From NCBI GenBank assembly GCA_025917655.1, contig CP084616.1:1116001-1180000 (forward strand): a stretch of 64,000 nucleotides of DNA, in the 5' to 3' direction. Both the position numbers and the translations under genes were made by a program. The notes beneath the pieces were generated by a model. The model was not told where the DNA came from. It did not search any database and saw only the letters and a list, made by a program, of their open reading frames with translations. Shown here piece after piece: positions 34,927-44,746 of the stretch (positions within the stretch are counted from its first letter, which is position 1; each line of letters opens with the position of its first letter). The stretch is from Chlorella sorokiniana. Lineage: Eukaryota > Chlorophyta > Trebouxiophyceae > Chlorellales > Chlorellaceae.

Positions 34927-36722
34927 TCATGATCGGCGGCTGATGTGAGGCGGTGAAGGCCCATCCCGCACTTCACCAGCGGCCGCCAAGAGGGCCACCG
35001 CCGCTGGCAGCATGTCTGGCGCGCGCAGCAGCAGCTGCAGCATCTCGGCGCGCTCCTGCTCCAGCTGCTGCAGGGCCCGCAGCTGCACCGCCAGCTCCTG
35101 CCGGACCGCCTGCTCAGCTTGCTGCTGCCGTGCCATGAAGGCGCCGATGGCGTGCGGCGTGAGGCCCGCCGCCGTGGCGCCTGGCTTGCGGCAGGCTTCC
35201 ATCAGCTGCTGCAGCAGCTGCATGTGGGGCAGAGCGCTGCTTCCCGGCACGGCTTGATTGGGCATGTCGGCGGCCTGGTGAGCGGCCATCGCCGCTGCAT
35301 CCGCGGCCCCATCGGGGAGCGCGCAGCCTGCGGCTCCCGCTGCGGGCTGGCCGGCGTGATGCGTGCCCGCTTGCCGCATTCCGCCAGGCCACGCAGGTCG
35401 CTGTCATCGCTGTCACTGCGCTCCGCTGGCGGGTCCTCCCGGCATGGCCTCAGCGTCGATGTCGCTCTGAGCCTCAGCGTGCACGCCGCGGCCGTCGCGC
35501 CGCGCCCCTGAGGCGCATCCCCGCCGGCCTCGCCAGCAGCAGCCGCATGCGGCGAGTGCCCGCCTCGCAAGCGTCGCGCCAGCTGCTTCAGCTTGCCGCT
35601 GTCCAGCAGCCGAATGGCCAGCGCCTTCAGACCCGGCACGTCTGTTGCCTGCCTCAGCTGCCGCATCAGGCTGGCATCCTCCTCATACCTGCAACCACAT
35701 AACATTTCCTGACAATTGCAGCGGTCATGTACAGTGAAGGTCGGCGACTGAGGGAGAGTGGGTGCAACTGTGCAGACATGCAGCCACGTACATGCATCCC
35801 CCACGCGCCTGTCTGCGCTGTGCGCCATTTGCGCTGTGGGCCCGTCCAGGCCGCGCAAGCCCCGCCAGAGGATGCCGATGTCTCGCAGCACCACGGCAGA
35901 GCTCCGGGTGGGGCAGGTGCACAGCGGGAGCCTCACGTGGCGACCTTGCACAGCGGCCACCAGCCCAGGACGGAAGCTAAACATGCCATTGATCCTGCGC
36001 ACCGTCTCAACACCCACAGCCATGGCCTCTGCCTCGTCCGCTGCCTCAGATGACTCGCTCGACTCCCAGCTCCCAGGAAGCGCCGCCTTGTGCAGGCGTG
36101 GATCGCGGCTGGGCGGGCGGGCGCGGGCTGCGCCACCAGCTGACACTGCCCGTGACTCGAGGCGGCGCAGCCGGGAGCATGGGCCCCGCCCCGCCGCCTC
36201 TTCTTCCTGCTGCAGCTGCCGGGCGAGTTCCTCGTCAACGACAACGTCCTTGCAGCCTTCCAACGAGGCCGCTGCGTGCTGGCATGGCGGAGGGGCATCG
36301 GTGGCGCCCCCAGCTGGCTGCGGCTCCGCAGGCAGCGAACGGGCCGCTGTGCTCGTTCCCACCTCGTCGCCTCCTGCGCCGCTGCTCTCCTTTGCGGAGC
36401 CGGCCGCAAAGCCCTGCAGCAGCGCAATCAGCTCATCCAGGCTGCAGCTCTGCAGGTCATGACGCTCCTGCTCAGCTGTGTAGCCACCCTGGTAAGGAGG
36501 CTGGTCGTCCGCCGCTGCCAGCGGCAGCGCAGCCTCCTGCAGCCCCTGCAGCTTGCGCTTAAGCAGGAAGGCCGCGTCCTGGGCCGCGCCTTGCGTGAGA
36601 AAGGGCCCCAGCACGTGAAACCGCCGCTGGGAGAGCTGCTCTTGGGCCGCAGCCTCCCTCAGGTCGAGCCGCACGAGCCAGCGGGTGCCGTCTGGAGCCA
36701 ACTCGACCTTGGAGGAGGTCAT
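34927..36722 (-). CDS. AP2-like cluster gene 3 (one AP2-like segment)
   Basis: Start ATG at 36722, MTSSKVELAPDGTRWLVRLD. The N-terminal domain ends in DLQSCSLDELIALLQGFAAG. Next is VVVDEELARQLQQEEEAAG, matching ELLARRLQEQ of gene 2, then one AP2-like segment (about 35830-36010): RINGMFSFRPGLVAAVQ, RHVRLPLCTCP, SSAVVLRDIGILWRGLRG. After an intron comes the helical motif YEEDASLMRQLRQATDVPGL and KALAIRLLDSGKLKQLARRL. The cluster-wide C-terminal domain reads LLQQLMEACRKPGATAAGLT, PHAIGAFMARQQQAEQ and LLLRAPDMLPAAVALLAAAG, with stop TGA at 34927. A G-run deficit at 35314-35317 shifts the frame before the C-terminal domain. The shared domains make this a paralogue of genes 2 and 4 that lacks one AP2-like segment. 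Nuclear regulatory function is inferred. Confidence 0.65.
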
Positions 36723-37025
36723 GGTCGTGTGGAGCGCGCAGAAAAGGCGGAGCAGCGCGAGAGCAGCCCCTGAGGCTACCGCCGTGTTGGTGGAAAGCAG
36801 GGTGTTGAGCCATGAGCACTCTCTAAAGCTCTGCTTTGTCAACTGCTCACGCAAGCATTCCAACACCGCACATAAAGTTAGCTATCGGTATTCTTGGATT
36901 ACATCCCTTAAAAGGCTTTGCCGGCCAAAAGGTGCAGGCTGCACTTGCTCAAGGTGTCGACAGCGGCGCGGCAAGGGCGGCGCGGCTGGGCCGGGCTCGA
37001 ACAGTGGCCTGCGCTCCTGCTCCCC
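36723..37025. other. Promoter region of AP2-like gene 3 and 3' flank of the 79-residue gene
   Basis: About 300 bases between the start of gene 3 and the stop of the 79-residue gene, copy A. A minus-strand TGTAA at 36899-36903 is about 125 bases past that stop. Confidence 0.4.
36899..36903 (-). terminator. Candidate TGTAA polyadenylation signal
   Basis: TGTAA on the minus strand about 125 bases downstream of the stop of the 79-residue protein gene, copy A. Confidence 0.4.
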
Positions 37026-37593
37026 TCACAGCGGCACCGTGTACTGCAGCTCCCGCTTCTCCGACCGGTCGCCCTCCTGTGCCTCCAGCTCCACTTCCAG
37101 CTCGATCGCCTTGCCGTCGTCGTCCAGCTTGGCCTGGGGCCAGGCGAGGAGAGGGGGAGGGAAGCGCGGGGACTATGAAGGCGAGTCTGGCACCACCCAA
37201 TATCCACTGCCAGGCAATAGGTGCCGCCCTGATGCACGAGCACAACTGCCTGACCAGCCTGCACTGCATGGTGGCTGGCTGCCAGCGCCGCAGTTTAGCC
37301 GCTGCCAGCGCCAGCGCAACGAAGGCCGAGACATCTGTGCTGGCGCCATCAGGAACCGCTATCGGCGCACCTCAACTTCAATCTCCAACTTGACCTGCAA
37401 GAATGCCAAGCGCTTTCGTGTGGCGAGACGGCGACAATACCAAAGGGTTCAGCCGCGATCCTCTCCATGCTCACCGATCGCTCACCTTCTTCTGCCCCGA
37501 CTTGATGGCGTCGATCACCAGCTGAATCAGGGTGGCTGCGCTGCTGTCCAGCGCCTCAGACAGCTGCAGCTTGTTGTAGCCCGGCAGAGACAT
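37026..37593 (-). CDS. 79-residue protein of unknown function, copy A
   Basis: Three exons fit exactly: 37486-37593 (108 bases), 37371-37394 (a 24-base micro-exon encoding VKLEIEVE) and 37026-37133 (108 bases with stop). All junctions are GT-AG and in phase 0, giving 79 residues. It starts MSLPGYNKLQLSEALDSSAA, then LIQLVIDAIKSGQKK, and ends KRELQYTVPL. The first third is helical and mildly amphipathic; the rest alternates charged and hydrophobic residues (IELEVELEAQ), as in acidic beta strands. No signal peptide, membrane segment or known motif. Copy B encodes the same protein, with one synonymous change noticed, which argues that the protein is under selection. I do not recognise the family. 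It lies downstream of the quinone oxidoreductase gene on the same strand. Confidence 0.8.
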
Positions 37594-38126
37594 GGCAAGC
37601 AGCTAGGGGATTGGCAAAAAGACAGGGAAGGAATGGGAAAACTCAGTCAGGTGGGATCGAGGGCGATGGCGCGAACCGTGTCAGCGCAGCTGGTAGAGAA
37701 TCTGGCATGCTCAGCGCTCACACGACGTGCACGGTTCTGCCCCGAGCTGCACTCCTCCGTTGGGTGGCACACTGAGGTGGAGCCTCTGTTTGGGTTTCAT
37801 TCTCATGGTTGTTGTGATGGTCAATGTACTGTTCATATTGGGCCTGTGAATGGATAGGCTGGGACCCCCTTGCAGAGAACAGCGTCTCTCCTTGCAAATG
37901 GTCGTTGCACAGGATGAGGGTAAGTATCTCAGTCACAACATGGTGAAAAGTAGGGGTGCGGACAGTCGGAGAAATCAGGTGGTGTTGCATTTCAGAACAG
38001 TATCATGTGTAGATCAGAAGGGGTCCAAGTTGGCCAGGCTGGCCTGCGGCCACCGTTGCCAGACGGCCGGGCCAGCAGCGGCGTCTGCGCCCGCACGGCG
38101 CAATAGGCCGCAGGCCCGCCCTGCGC
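37594..38126. other. Intergenic region within duplicated unit A
   Basis: 533 bases between the start of the 79-residue gene and the stop of the oxidoreductase gene. The part next to the 79-residue gene (to about 37720) matches 41541-41665 in unit B and is probably its promoter. No other gene. Confidence 0.5.
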
Positions 38127-40538
38127 TCACGCCATCTGCTTGATGAGGATGCCCACCTTGCCGCGCACGCCCCCTTCTCCAGGTACTCATGAGCCTGGGC
38201 CATCTCTTCCAGCGCAAAGACCCTGAGCACGCGGCATGCGGATGCATCAGGTAACACTGAGCAGAGGCATGGTGCGGGCGCATGGGTGTGGGTGACAACG
38301 GCAAAGGCGGAAGAGCGGTGCTCATGCAAGTCAGCGTGGCGCTGCCGCCCAGCAGAGACAGGGCCTGCAGCTTAGCACCCACCTGTCAAGGTGCACTTTG
38401 AGCTTGCCTTGCGCCAGAAGCTCAGCCAGCTGCTCCAGCCCGCGGGATGCCTTGCCGGTCAACATCACGCTGCATAGCAGAGCATGGCGGCGAGAGGCAA
38501 AAGGGTTGGCATCAACAGCCGGCAAGTTAAGGAGGCTAGGTAATGCAAGGAAGAGCATGCAGCGGTCGACTGGTCGCATCCGTGCGCAGCACAGGCCAGA
38601 ACTGCACAATCGAGCGTGCGGGCTCCCACAGGCTCCACGTCTGCTGCTGCTGCCGCCACTCACAAGTGGTACTTATGGCCGAGGCCAAGCTTGCCCAGCA
38701 GCGTCTTCCAAGTCACGCCCAGCAGCAGTGACAGCATGCCGCCATACCCAACCCGATCGACGTCGGGCCCCGTGGCGCCCACAGCCGCGAGCTGGCCGCC
38801 GCTCTTGAGCAGGCGCAGGCTGGCTGCCTCGTACCATCCCCGATCACGTCCAGAATGAAGTCAAATTTCTCCCCAGTGGCGGCAGGGGACTGGTTCCAGG
38901 GGCCCTGCAGCAAGGGGTGGGGCAGCGGGAAGGGATTAAGGGCAGGAGCGCCACGGAAGGCGGCAGCGCTTTCATGCAGCGCCCTACAGCCCAGCTGAAA
39001 GCGCGCGCAGGGCCCTCCTGCCTGCGCTGCCCTGCCGGCACTCGCCTGCCAGCCAGGCTGGCACCAACCTGTGTGTAGTCGATGGCTGCATCTGCGCCCA
39101 GCGTCTGGGTGACATATTGGACGTTGCCTGTGCGGCAGGTGGTCGTCACGTGCGCCCCCTGAGCCTTGGCGATCTGCAGGAGGTGCGGCGTGCCGGAGGC
39201 GATGAAAGCGCAGCTCGGCTGCAGCCAACCCTGCCCAAGCTGGCCCAGCACCGAACCTGCACCCGCATCCCCCCCTCCTCCTCCTCCTCCTCAGCTTCGC
39301 AGACGTTCCGTGCCGTGCCACATAAGCCTGCCGAGCCCACCCACCTGCACCGCAAAGCCGCCGACGCCACCGGCCCCACCGTGGATTAGCAGCCGCTTGC
39401 CCGCCAGCGGCATGGCTGGCTCCAGCGCCTGCCACGCCGTCATGCCGGCAAAGGGCACCGCGGCAGCGTCCTGCAGAGACACCCCGGGGGCACCCGGCAC
39501 ACCTTGTCTTCATCCACAGCCACGTACTCTCCGTACGTGCCTGCATCAACACATGGCGGCTGCTCGATGTTGTGTGCCGCAAGCAAGTGAGGGCGGGCAC
39601 ATGGCAGTGCCCGCGGGTGGCGTGCCCTCGCCGGGCGCCAGCTCAGCAGACGCCAGCCAGCTGGAGCCTGGACCCGCCCACCTCCATGCTCCCCTGACTT
39701 CAGATGCTGCTGTGTCTCCGCAAACACGCGATCGCCCTTTTGAAACTGCGTGGCACAGCCACAAACGAGGCATTTGCAGCGGCCAGCCAGAGTGTTCAAG
39801 TCAGACGGTGCATGCGCCTGGTGCCAGCAGCAGCAGCACTGCTGGCTGCCGCAGAACACGCCACCCACCTTGCTGCCCTCTGGCGCCTCCGCCACCACGC
39901 CCGCCAGGTCCTCTCCCAGGATCTTGGGCAGCGTGACCGGGAGTGGGGCAAAGCCCTGCGGCAGTTCAAGGGAGCCGGACAGTGGACGGGATGCACCGGC
40001 GGGCGGGCTGCTGCAGGGGCCAGCATACAAGTGCCGTCCAAAAGTCACGATTCAAGATGTGAGCGGTTCACCGATCGCATCTTCCTGCGCGGGCATGAGG
40101 AGAAGCGGCTGCGCGTCAGGAAACAAAGCCATATGGCATGCATGCCATGTTGCGCGAGCGAGTGCAAAGCGTGCCGCGGGCAAGTTGGCCCACCGTGCGC
40201 CCTCACAACCAACCCCAACCACGAACACAATTTACATCACTGAAACCTTGATTGAAACAATTAGTGCATGCAATCATCTCACCAATCTCCTGCGTTGACA
40301 GAGGTGGCTGCTGCCTCTACCAGCACCTGCGGCGGTGCGGGCGCGATAGCGGGAAGGTTATGCAACTGCAACCCAAAAGGTTTGCGCCCGTCTTCCACCA
40401 CCCACCGCCCGATTCAACAAATCGCACCTGGTTGGGCTTCCGCACGGGCACAGGCCAGTCGCTGTGAAACTCCAGCACCTCGGAGGCTGGACCTCGGCGC
40501 CTCATAACCACCGCCCGCATGGTTTCAGGCACTGACAT
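38127..40538 (-). CDS. Zeta-crystallin-like NAD(P)H quinone oxidoreductase, copy A
   Basis: Medium-chain dehydrogenase/reductase of the zinc-free quinone-reductase class (zeta-crystallin, RTN4IP1, chloroplast-envelope QORH); reduction of quinones or enones with NADPH is expected from the family. Start ATG at 40538, MSVPETMRAVVMRRRG. GroES-like part: ILGEDLAGVVAEAPEGSK, KGDRVFAET. Rossmann part: LLIHGGAGGVGGFAVQ with the GxGxxG nucleotide loop, then IAKAQGAHVTTTCRTGNVQ and TLGADAAIDYTQ. The C-terminus reads VFALEEMAQAHEYLEKGGVR, then GKVGILIKQMA-stop at 38127. About ten exons include a 13-base micro-exon (40072-40084, KMRS). Frame breaks at base runs lie at 38170-38174, 38838-38841 (copy B has one more base there) and about 39483. 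It differs from copy B near the N-terminus (MSVPET / MPMPKT). Confidence 0.8.
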
Positions 40539-40985
40539 TTTATCTAATAAGTTATAGCTCGGACAAAGCCAAGGAAAGCCCTCCTGTCCAGCGCTTGGAG
40601 CGGGTACGGCACCGTACCGCACTCAGTACGCCATGCTTGCGATCGCTTGCTGCGCGCTCATAGCGGGAGAGAGAGCAATTGTGGTTGTGTTGCCAATTCA
40701 ACAACCCTGAGGCTGGCACTTTGTGGGTAGAGCAGGTTGTGCCGCCGGCGGGCGCCCAGGACGCGCCTCTAAATACTGTTCTCGTTCTGCCATCAAATCA
40801 TACCGCAGACATTTCACATACGTACTGATGTAACGAGCAAAAAGCTTTGTTGTACAGGAAATAACAGCCTATGCCAGCACAACTGTTGGCTGCACGTGCT
40901 TAAGGTGCCGCCAGCGGCGTGACGAGAGCTGTGCAGCCCTGGAGCTAGGCCGGGCGTAGCCCTGGAGCTCTGGCTCCTTCTCCCC
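40539..40985. other. Spacer between the duplicated units
   Basis: The promoter side of oxidoreductase copy A plus the 3' flank of the 79-residue gene, copy B. The duplication edges fall at about 40632 and 40885. No gene or mobile element is visible at the junction. Confidence 0.45.
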
Positions 40986-41540
40986 TCACAGCGGCACCGT
41001 GTACTGCAGCTCCCGCTTCTCCGACCGGTCGCCCTCCTGTGCCTCCAGCTCCACTTCCAGCTCGATCGCCTTGCCGTCGTCGTCCAGCTTGGCCTGGACA
41101 ACCGATGAAAGTGCAGCAGGGGGGTGAGTGCCGGCGCTGGAGAGGAAGGGTTAGAAGAACCTGAAAACCAATGCTGTGTGGTAGTTACTACCACAATGCA
41201 CAAGCACAACTGACTGCCAGCCTGCACAGCGTGTGGCTGGCTGCTGGCGCACGGTTTGGCCAGCACGAGCGGAAGCGGCAGGCTGCTAGCGCAACCAGCA
41301 GTTGGTGCCCGGCGCACCTCAACTTCAATCTCCAACTTGACCTGCAAGGATGCCAAGCGCTTTCGTGTGGCGAGACGGCGACAAAACCCAAGGGTTCAGC
41401 CGCGATCCTCTCCATGCTCACCGATCGCTCACCTTCTTCTGCCCCGACTTGATGGCGTCGATCACCAGCTGAATCAGGGTGGCTGCGCTGCTGTCCAGCG
41501 CCTCAGACAGCTGCAGCTTATTGTAGCCCGGCAGAGACAT
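40986..41540 (-). CDS. 79-residue protein of unknown function, copy B
   Basis: Exons 41433-41540, 41318-41341 (24-base micro-exon) and 40986-41093 repeat the 108/24/108 layout of copy A. The translation is the same in every exon; one synonymous difference is in the Asn codon of YNK. The introns differ in length and sequence from copy A, so the duplication is not very recent, yet the protein is unchanged. Function unknown. Confidence 0.8.
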
Positions 41541-42022
41541 GGCAAGCAGCAAGGGGATTGGCAAAAGACAGGGAAGGAATGGGAAGATTAAGTCAGGTGC
41601 GATCGAGGGCGATGGCGCGAACCGTGTCAGCGCAGCTGGTAGAGAATCTGGCATGCTCAGCGCGCGCGACATGGACGGTTTCGCCCTGAGCGGCACTCCT
41701 TCAATGTGTGGCACACTGAAGTGGAGCCATTGTTTGGGTTTCATGAATGTTGTGATATCCAATGTACTGTCATGATGGGCCTGTGAGTCAGTAGGCTAGG
41801 ACGCCCTTGCACAGAAAAGCGTCTTTATTGCAACAGATTGAGGGCAAGTATCTCACTGCATCAAAATAATGCGGACAAAAAGATAAAGAGATGGTGTTGT
41901 GATTTAGAACAATATCATGCATAGGTCAGAAGGGGCCCAAGTTAGCCAGGCTCGCCGGCGGCACACCTTCGCCAGACGGGCGTGCCAGCAGCGGCGCAAC
42001 GGGCTGCAGGCCCGCCCTGCGC
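41541..42022. other. Intergenic region within duplicated unit B
   Basis: 482 bases corresponding to 37594-38126. The first ~125 bases upstream of the 79-residue start are well conserved with unit A; the rest is diverged. Confidence 0.5.
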
Positions 42023-44454
42023 TCACTCCATCTGCTTGATGAGGATGCCCACCTTGCCGCGCACGCCCCCTTCTCCAGGTACTCATGAGCCTGGACCATC
42101 TCTTCCAGCGCAAAGACCCTGAGCACGCGGCACGCGGGCGCATTAGGTAACATTGAGCAGAGGCATGGTGCCGGCGCATGGGTGTGGGTGACAACGGCAA
42201 AGGCGGAAGAGCGGTGCTCATGCAAGTCAGCGTGGCGCTGCCGCCCAGCAGAGACAGGGCCTGCAGCTTAGCACCCACCTGTCGAGGTGCACTTTAAGCT
42301 TGCCTTGCGCCAGAAGCTCCGCCAGCTGCTCCAGCCCGCGCGAGGCCTTAGCCTCCTGCATCACGCTGCGCAGTGGAGAGGCAGGGCGCGGCGCTGAGAG
42401 ACGGATGATGGCAGCAGTGGTTGCCAGGGGGTGAGGCTAGGGAAGGCAAGGAAGAGCATGCAGCGGTCGCAGCCGTGCGCAGCGCAGGCAAGCACTGCCC
42501 AACCAAGCGCGCTGGCTGCCACAGGCTCCACGTCTGCTGCTGCTGCCGCCACTCACAAGCGGTACTTATGGCCGAGGCCAAGCTTGCCCAGCAGCGTCTT
42601 CCAAGCCGCGCCCAGCAGCAGCGCCAGCATGCCGCCCCACCCAACCCGATCGACGTCGGGCCCCGTGGCGCCCACAGCTGCCAGCTGGCCGCCGCTCTTG
42701 AGGAGGCGCAGGCTGGCTGCCTCGTACCATCCCCCAATCAGGTCCATAATAAAGTCAAATTTCTCCCCAGTGGCAGCAGGGGACTGGTTCCAGGGGCCCT
42801 GCCGCAAGGGGTGGGCCAGAGGGAAGGGGTTAGGGGCAGGGGCCCCACGCAAGTCGGCCGCGCTTTCATGCAGCGCCCTACAGCCCAGCTGAAAGCGCGC
42901 GTAGGCGCCTCCTGCCTGGACCGCCCTGCCAGTCCTGCCGGCACCCACCTGCGTGTAGTCGATGGCTGCATCTGCGCCCAGCGTCTGGGTGACATGCTGC
43001 ACGTTGCCGGTGCGGCAGGTGGTCGTCACGTGCGCCCCCTGAGCCTTCGCGATCTGCAGGCATGGCGGACGGTAACAAAGCGCAACTTGCCTGCGCTCAA
43101 CCGGCCCAAGCGGGCCCAACACCCAACCCCCACCCGCCTCCCTCCTCCTGCCTCCTCCGGGCCTGCACAGCCGCTGCATGCCTCGCCAAACAAGCCTGCC
43201 GAGCCCACCCACCTGCACCGCAAAGCCGCCGACGCCACCGGCCCCACCGTGGATCAGCAGCCGCTTGCCCGCCAGCGGCATGGCTGGCTCCAGCGCCTGC
43301 CACGCCGTCATGCCGGCCATGGGCACCGCGGCAGCGTCCTGCAGAGACACCCCGGGGGCACCCGGCACACCTTGTCTTCATCCACAGCCACGTACTCGCC
43401 GTAGGTGCCTGCAGCCGCACACGCTGGCTGCTCATCAGTACACCAAGCAGATTGCCGACTCACACCGGGAGGGTGTGGCGGGTGGAAGCAGCACCGCAGC
43501 ATGCGAGGCAGGTTGCCCGATGGGGCCGTGCTGCTCGCCCGGTCGCCAGCTCAGCGGCCGGTCGCCAGCTGAAGCCAGGACCCACCCACCTCCATACTCC
43601 CGGCCTTGAGGCCCTGGTCCGTCTCAGCAAACACGCGGTCGCCCTTCTTGAACTGCGCCAGCGGGGTGGCACCGGCAGCAGCTGGCAGTTGGGGCGCTGG
43701 GCCTCGCGCCAGGTGTCAAGCTGACCAGAGCGAGAGCGGCAGCATGTGCACCGGGTCCAGCAGCAGCAAGGGCGCTGCAGCACACCCACCCACCTTGCTG
43801 CCCTCTGGAGCCTCCACCACCACGCCCGCCAGGTCCTCCCCCAGAATCTTGGGCAGCTTGACGGGGATGGGAGCAAAGCCCTGCGGCGGCGAGGGGGCGC
43901 AGGAGGGTGGGCGGGGCGTGCACAGGCCGCAAGGTCTGCTGCGGGGCTGGAGCATGGGAGCACCGTCACCGTTGCGGGAGCAAGGACAACAGGGGCTCTT
44001 ACTGATCGAATCTTCCTGCCCAGGCACGAGGGACGCATGGGGTGGGGCAAAGGCGTGCAGTGTGAGAGGCCCACAGCGCAGCAGGTCGGGAGCCGCCGTG
44101 CACCCTGCGCGTCGGCCGCCGCCCCCCCACACACACACACAACCCCAATCCAAACCACGCAAACGTTGATGCTTGATGGCTGCCTTTCCACTCACCACTC
44201 TCCTGCGTTGACTGAGGTGGCTGCCGCCTCAACCAGCACCTGTGAAGGTGCGAGGAAGCGGCGGCGATAGCTTTACATAACTGCAAACCAGCGGGTTGTG
44301 GCCCACCCTCCCACCGCCGATTGCTGCAACCAACGACATGCACCTGGTTGGGCTTCCGCACGGGCACAGGCCAATCGCTGTGAAACTCCAGCACCTCAGA
44401 GGCTGGACCTCGGCGCCTCATGACCACCGCGCGCATGGTTTTAGGCATCGGCAT
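42023..44454 (-). CDS. Zeta-crystallin-like NAD(P)H quinone oxidoreductase, copy B
   Basis: Start ATG at 44454, MPMPKTMRAVVMRRRG. Exons traced: EVLEFHSDWPVPVRKPNQ; VLVEAAATSVNAGEW; a 13-base micro-exon 44003-44015 (KIRS); PVKLPKILGEDLAGVVVEAP; FKKGDRVFAETDQGLKAGSM; GTYGEYVAVDEDKVCRVPPG, then LLIHGGAGGVGGFAVQ (nucleotide-binding loop); TGNVQHVTQTLGADAAIDYT; EKFDFIMDLIGGWYEAASLR; GLEQLAELLAQGKLKVHLDR; and the last exon ending GKVGILIKQME-stop at 42023. No Zn-binding Cys/His pattern is apparent, as in quinone reductases. At 42731-42735 this copy has five C where copy A has four, and here the frame is open. It shares two other run-linked frame breaks with copy A (about 43353 and 42065). Confidence 0.8.
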
Positions 44455-44746
44455 CTTGTCAAATACGTTGCCGCTCGGGTGAAGCCAAGGAAAGCCCTGT
44501 ATCCATCCGCTTAGAGCGGGTACTGCACGCCGTACTAGCAAGCGCATAGAGCGCGCTTGAATCGGGATCTTGGACAGTAACGCACAAGATGCGACGATTG
44601 GCAGTGCACAAAGTGATTTGGGCAGGCAACTGCACACAGCCTGGCCAGGGCGTGGCGGCGACGGCCCGGGCGGCGGCACAGCATGCTGTCTGCTGCCAGT
44701 GAGAGTCTGGACCCGCTGCCTGCATGCCTTCCGGCCTCCTGCCAGG

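Larger units (their letters stand above)
36928..40632. repeat. Segmental duplication, unit A (about 3.7 kb)
   Basis: Carries the 79-residue gene and a quinone oxidoreductase gene, in the same order and strand as unit B at 40885-44540. Exons, some intergenic sequence (GATCGAGGGCGATGGCGCGA occurs in both) and the left edge (CACTTGCTCAAGGTG / CACGTGCTTAAGGTG) match. Introns and spacers are diverged. Confidence 0.9.
40885..44540. repeat. Segmental duplication, unit B (about 3.7 kb)
   Basis: Second copy of the module at 36928-40632, directly repeated. The right edges match (GCCAAGGAAAGCCCT at about 40571 and 44483). I see no terminal inverted repeats or target-site duplication, so unequal crossing-over is a simpler origin than transposition. 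Confidence 0.9.

Noticed and set aside
40885-44540. Duplicated module as a mobile element
   Set aside because: No terminal inverted repeats, target-site duplication or transposase; the genes are housekeeping-type with introns.
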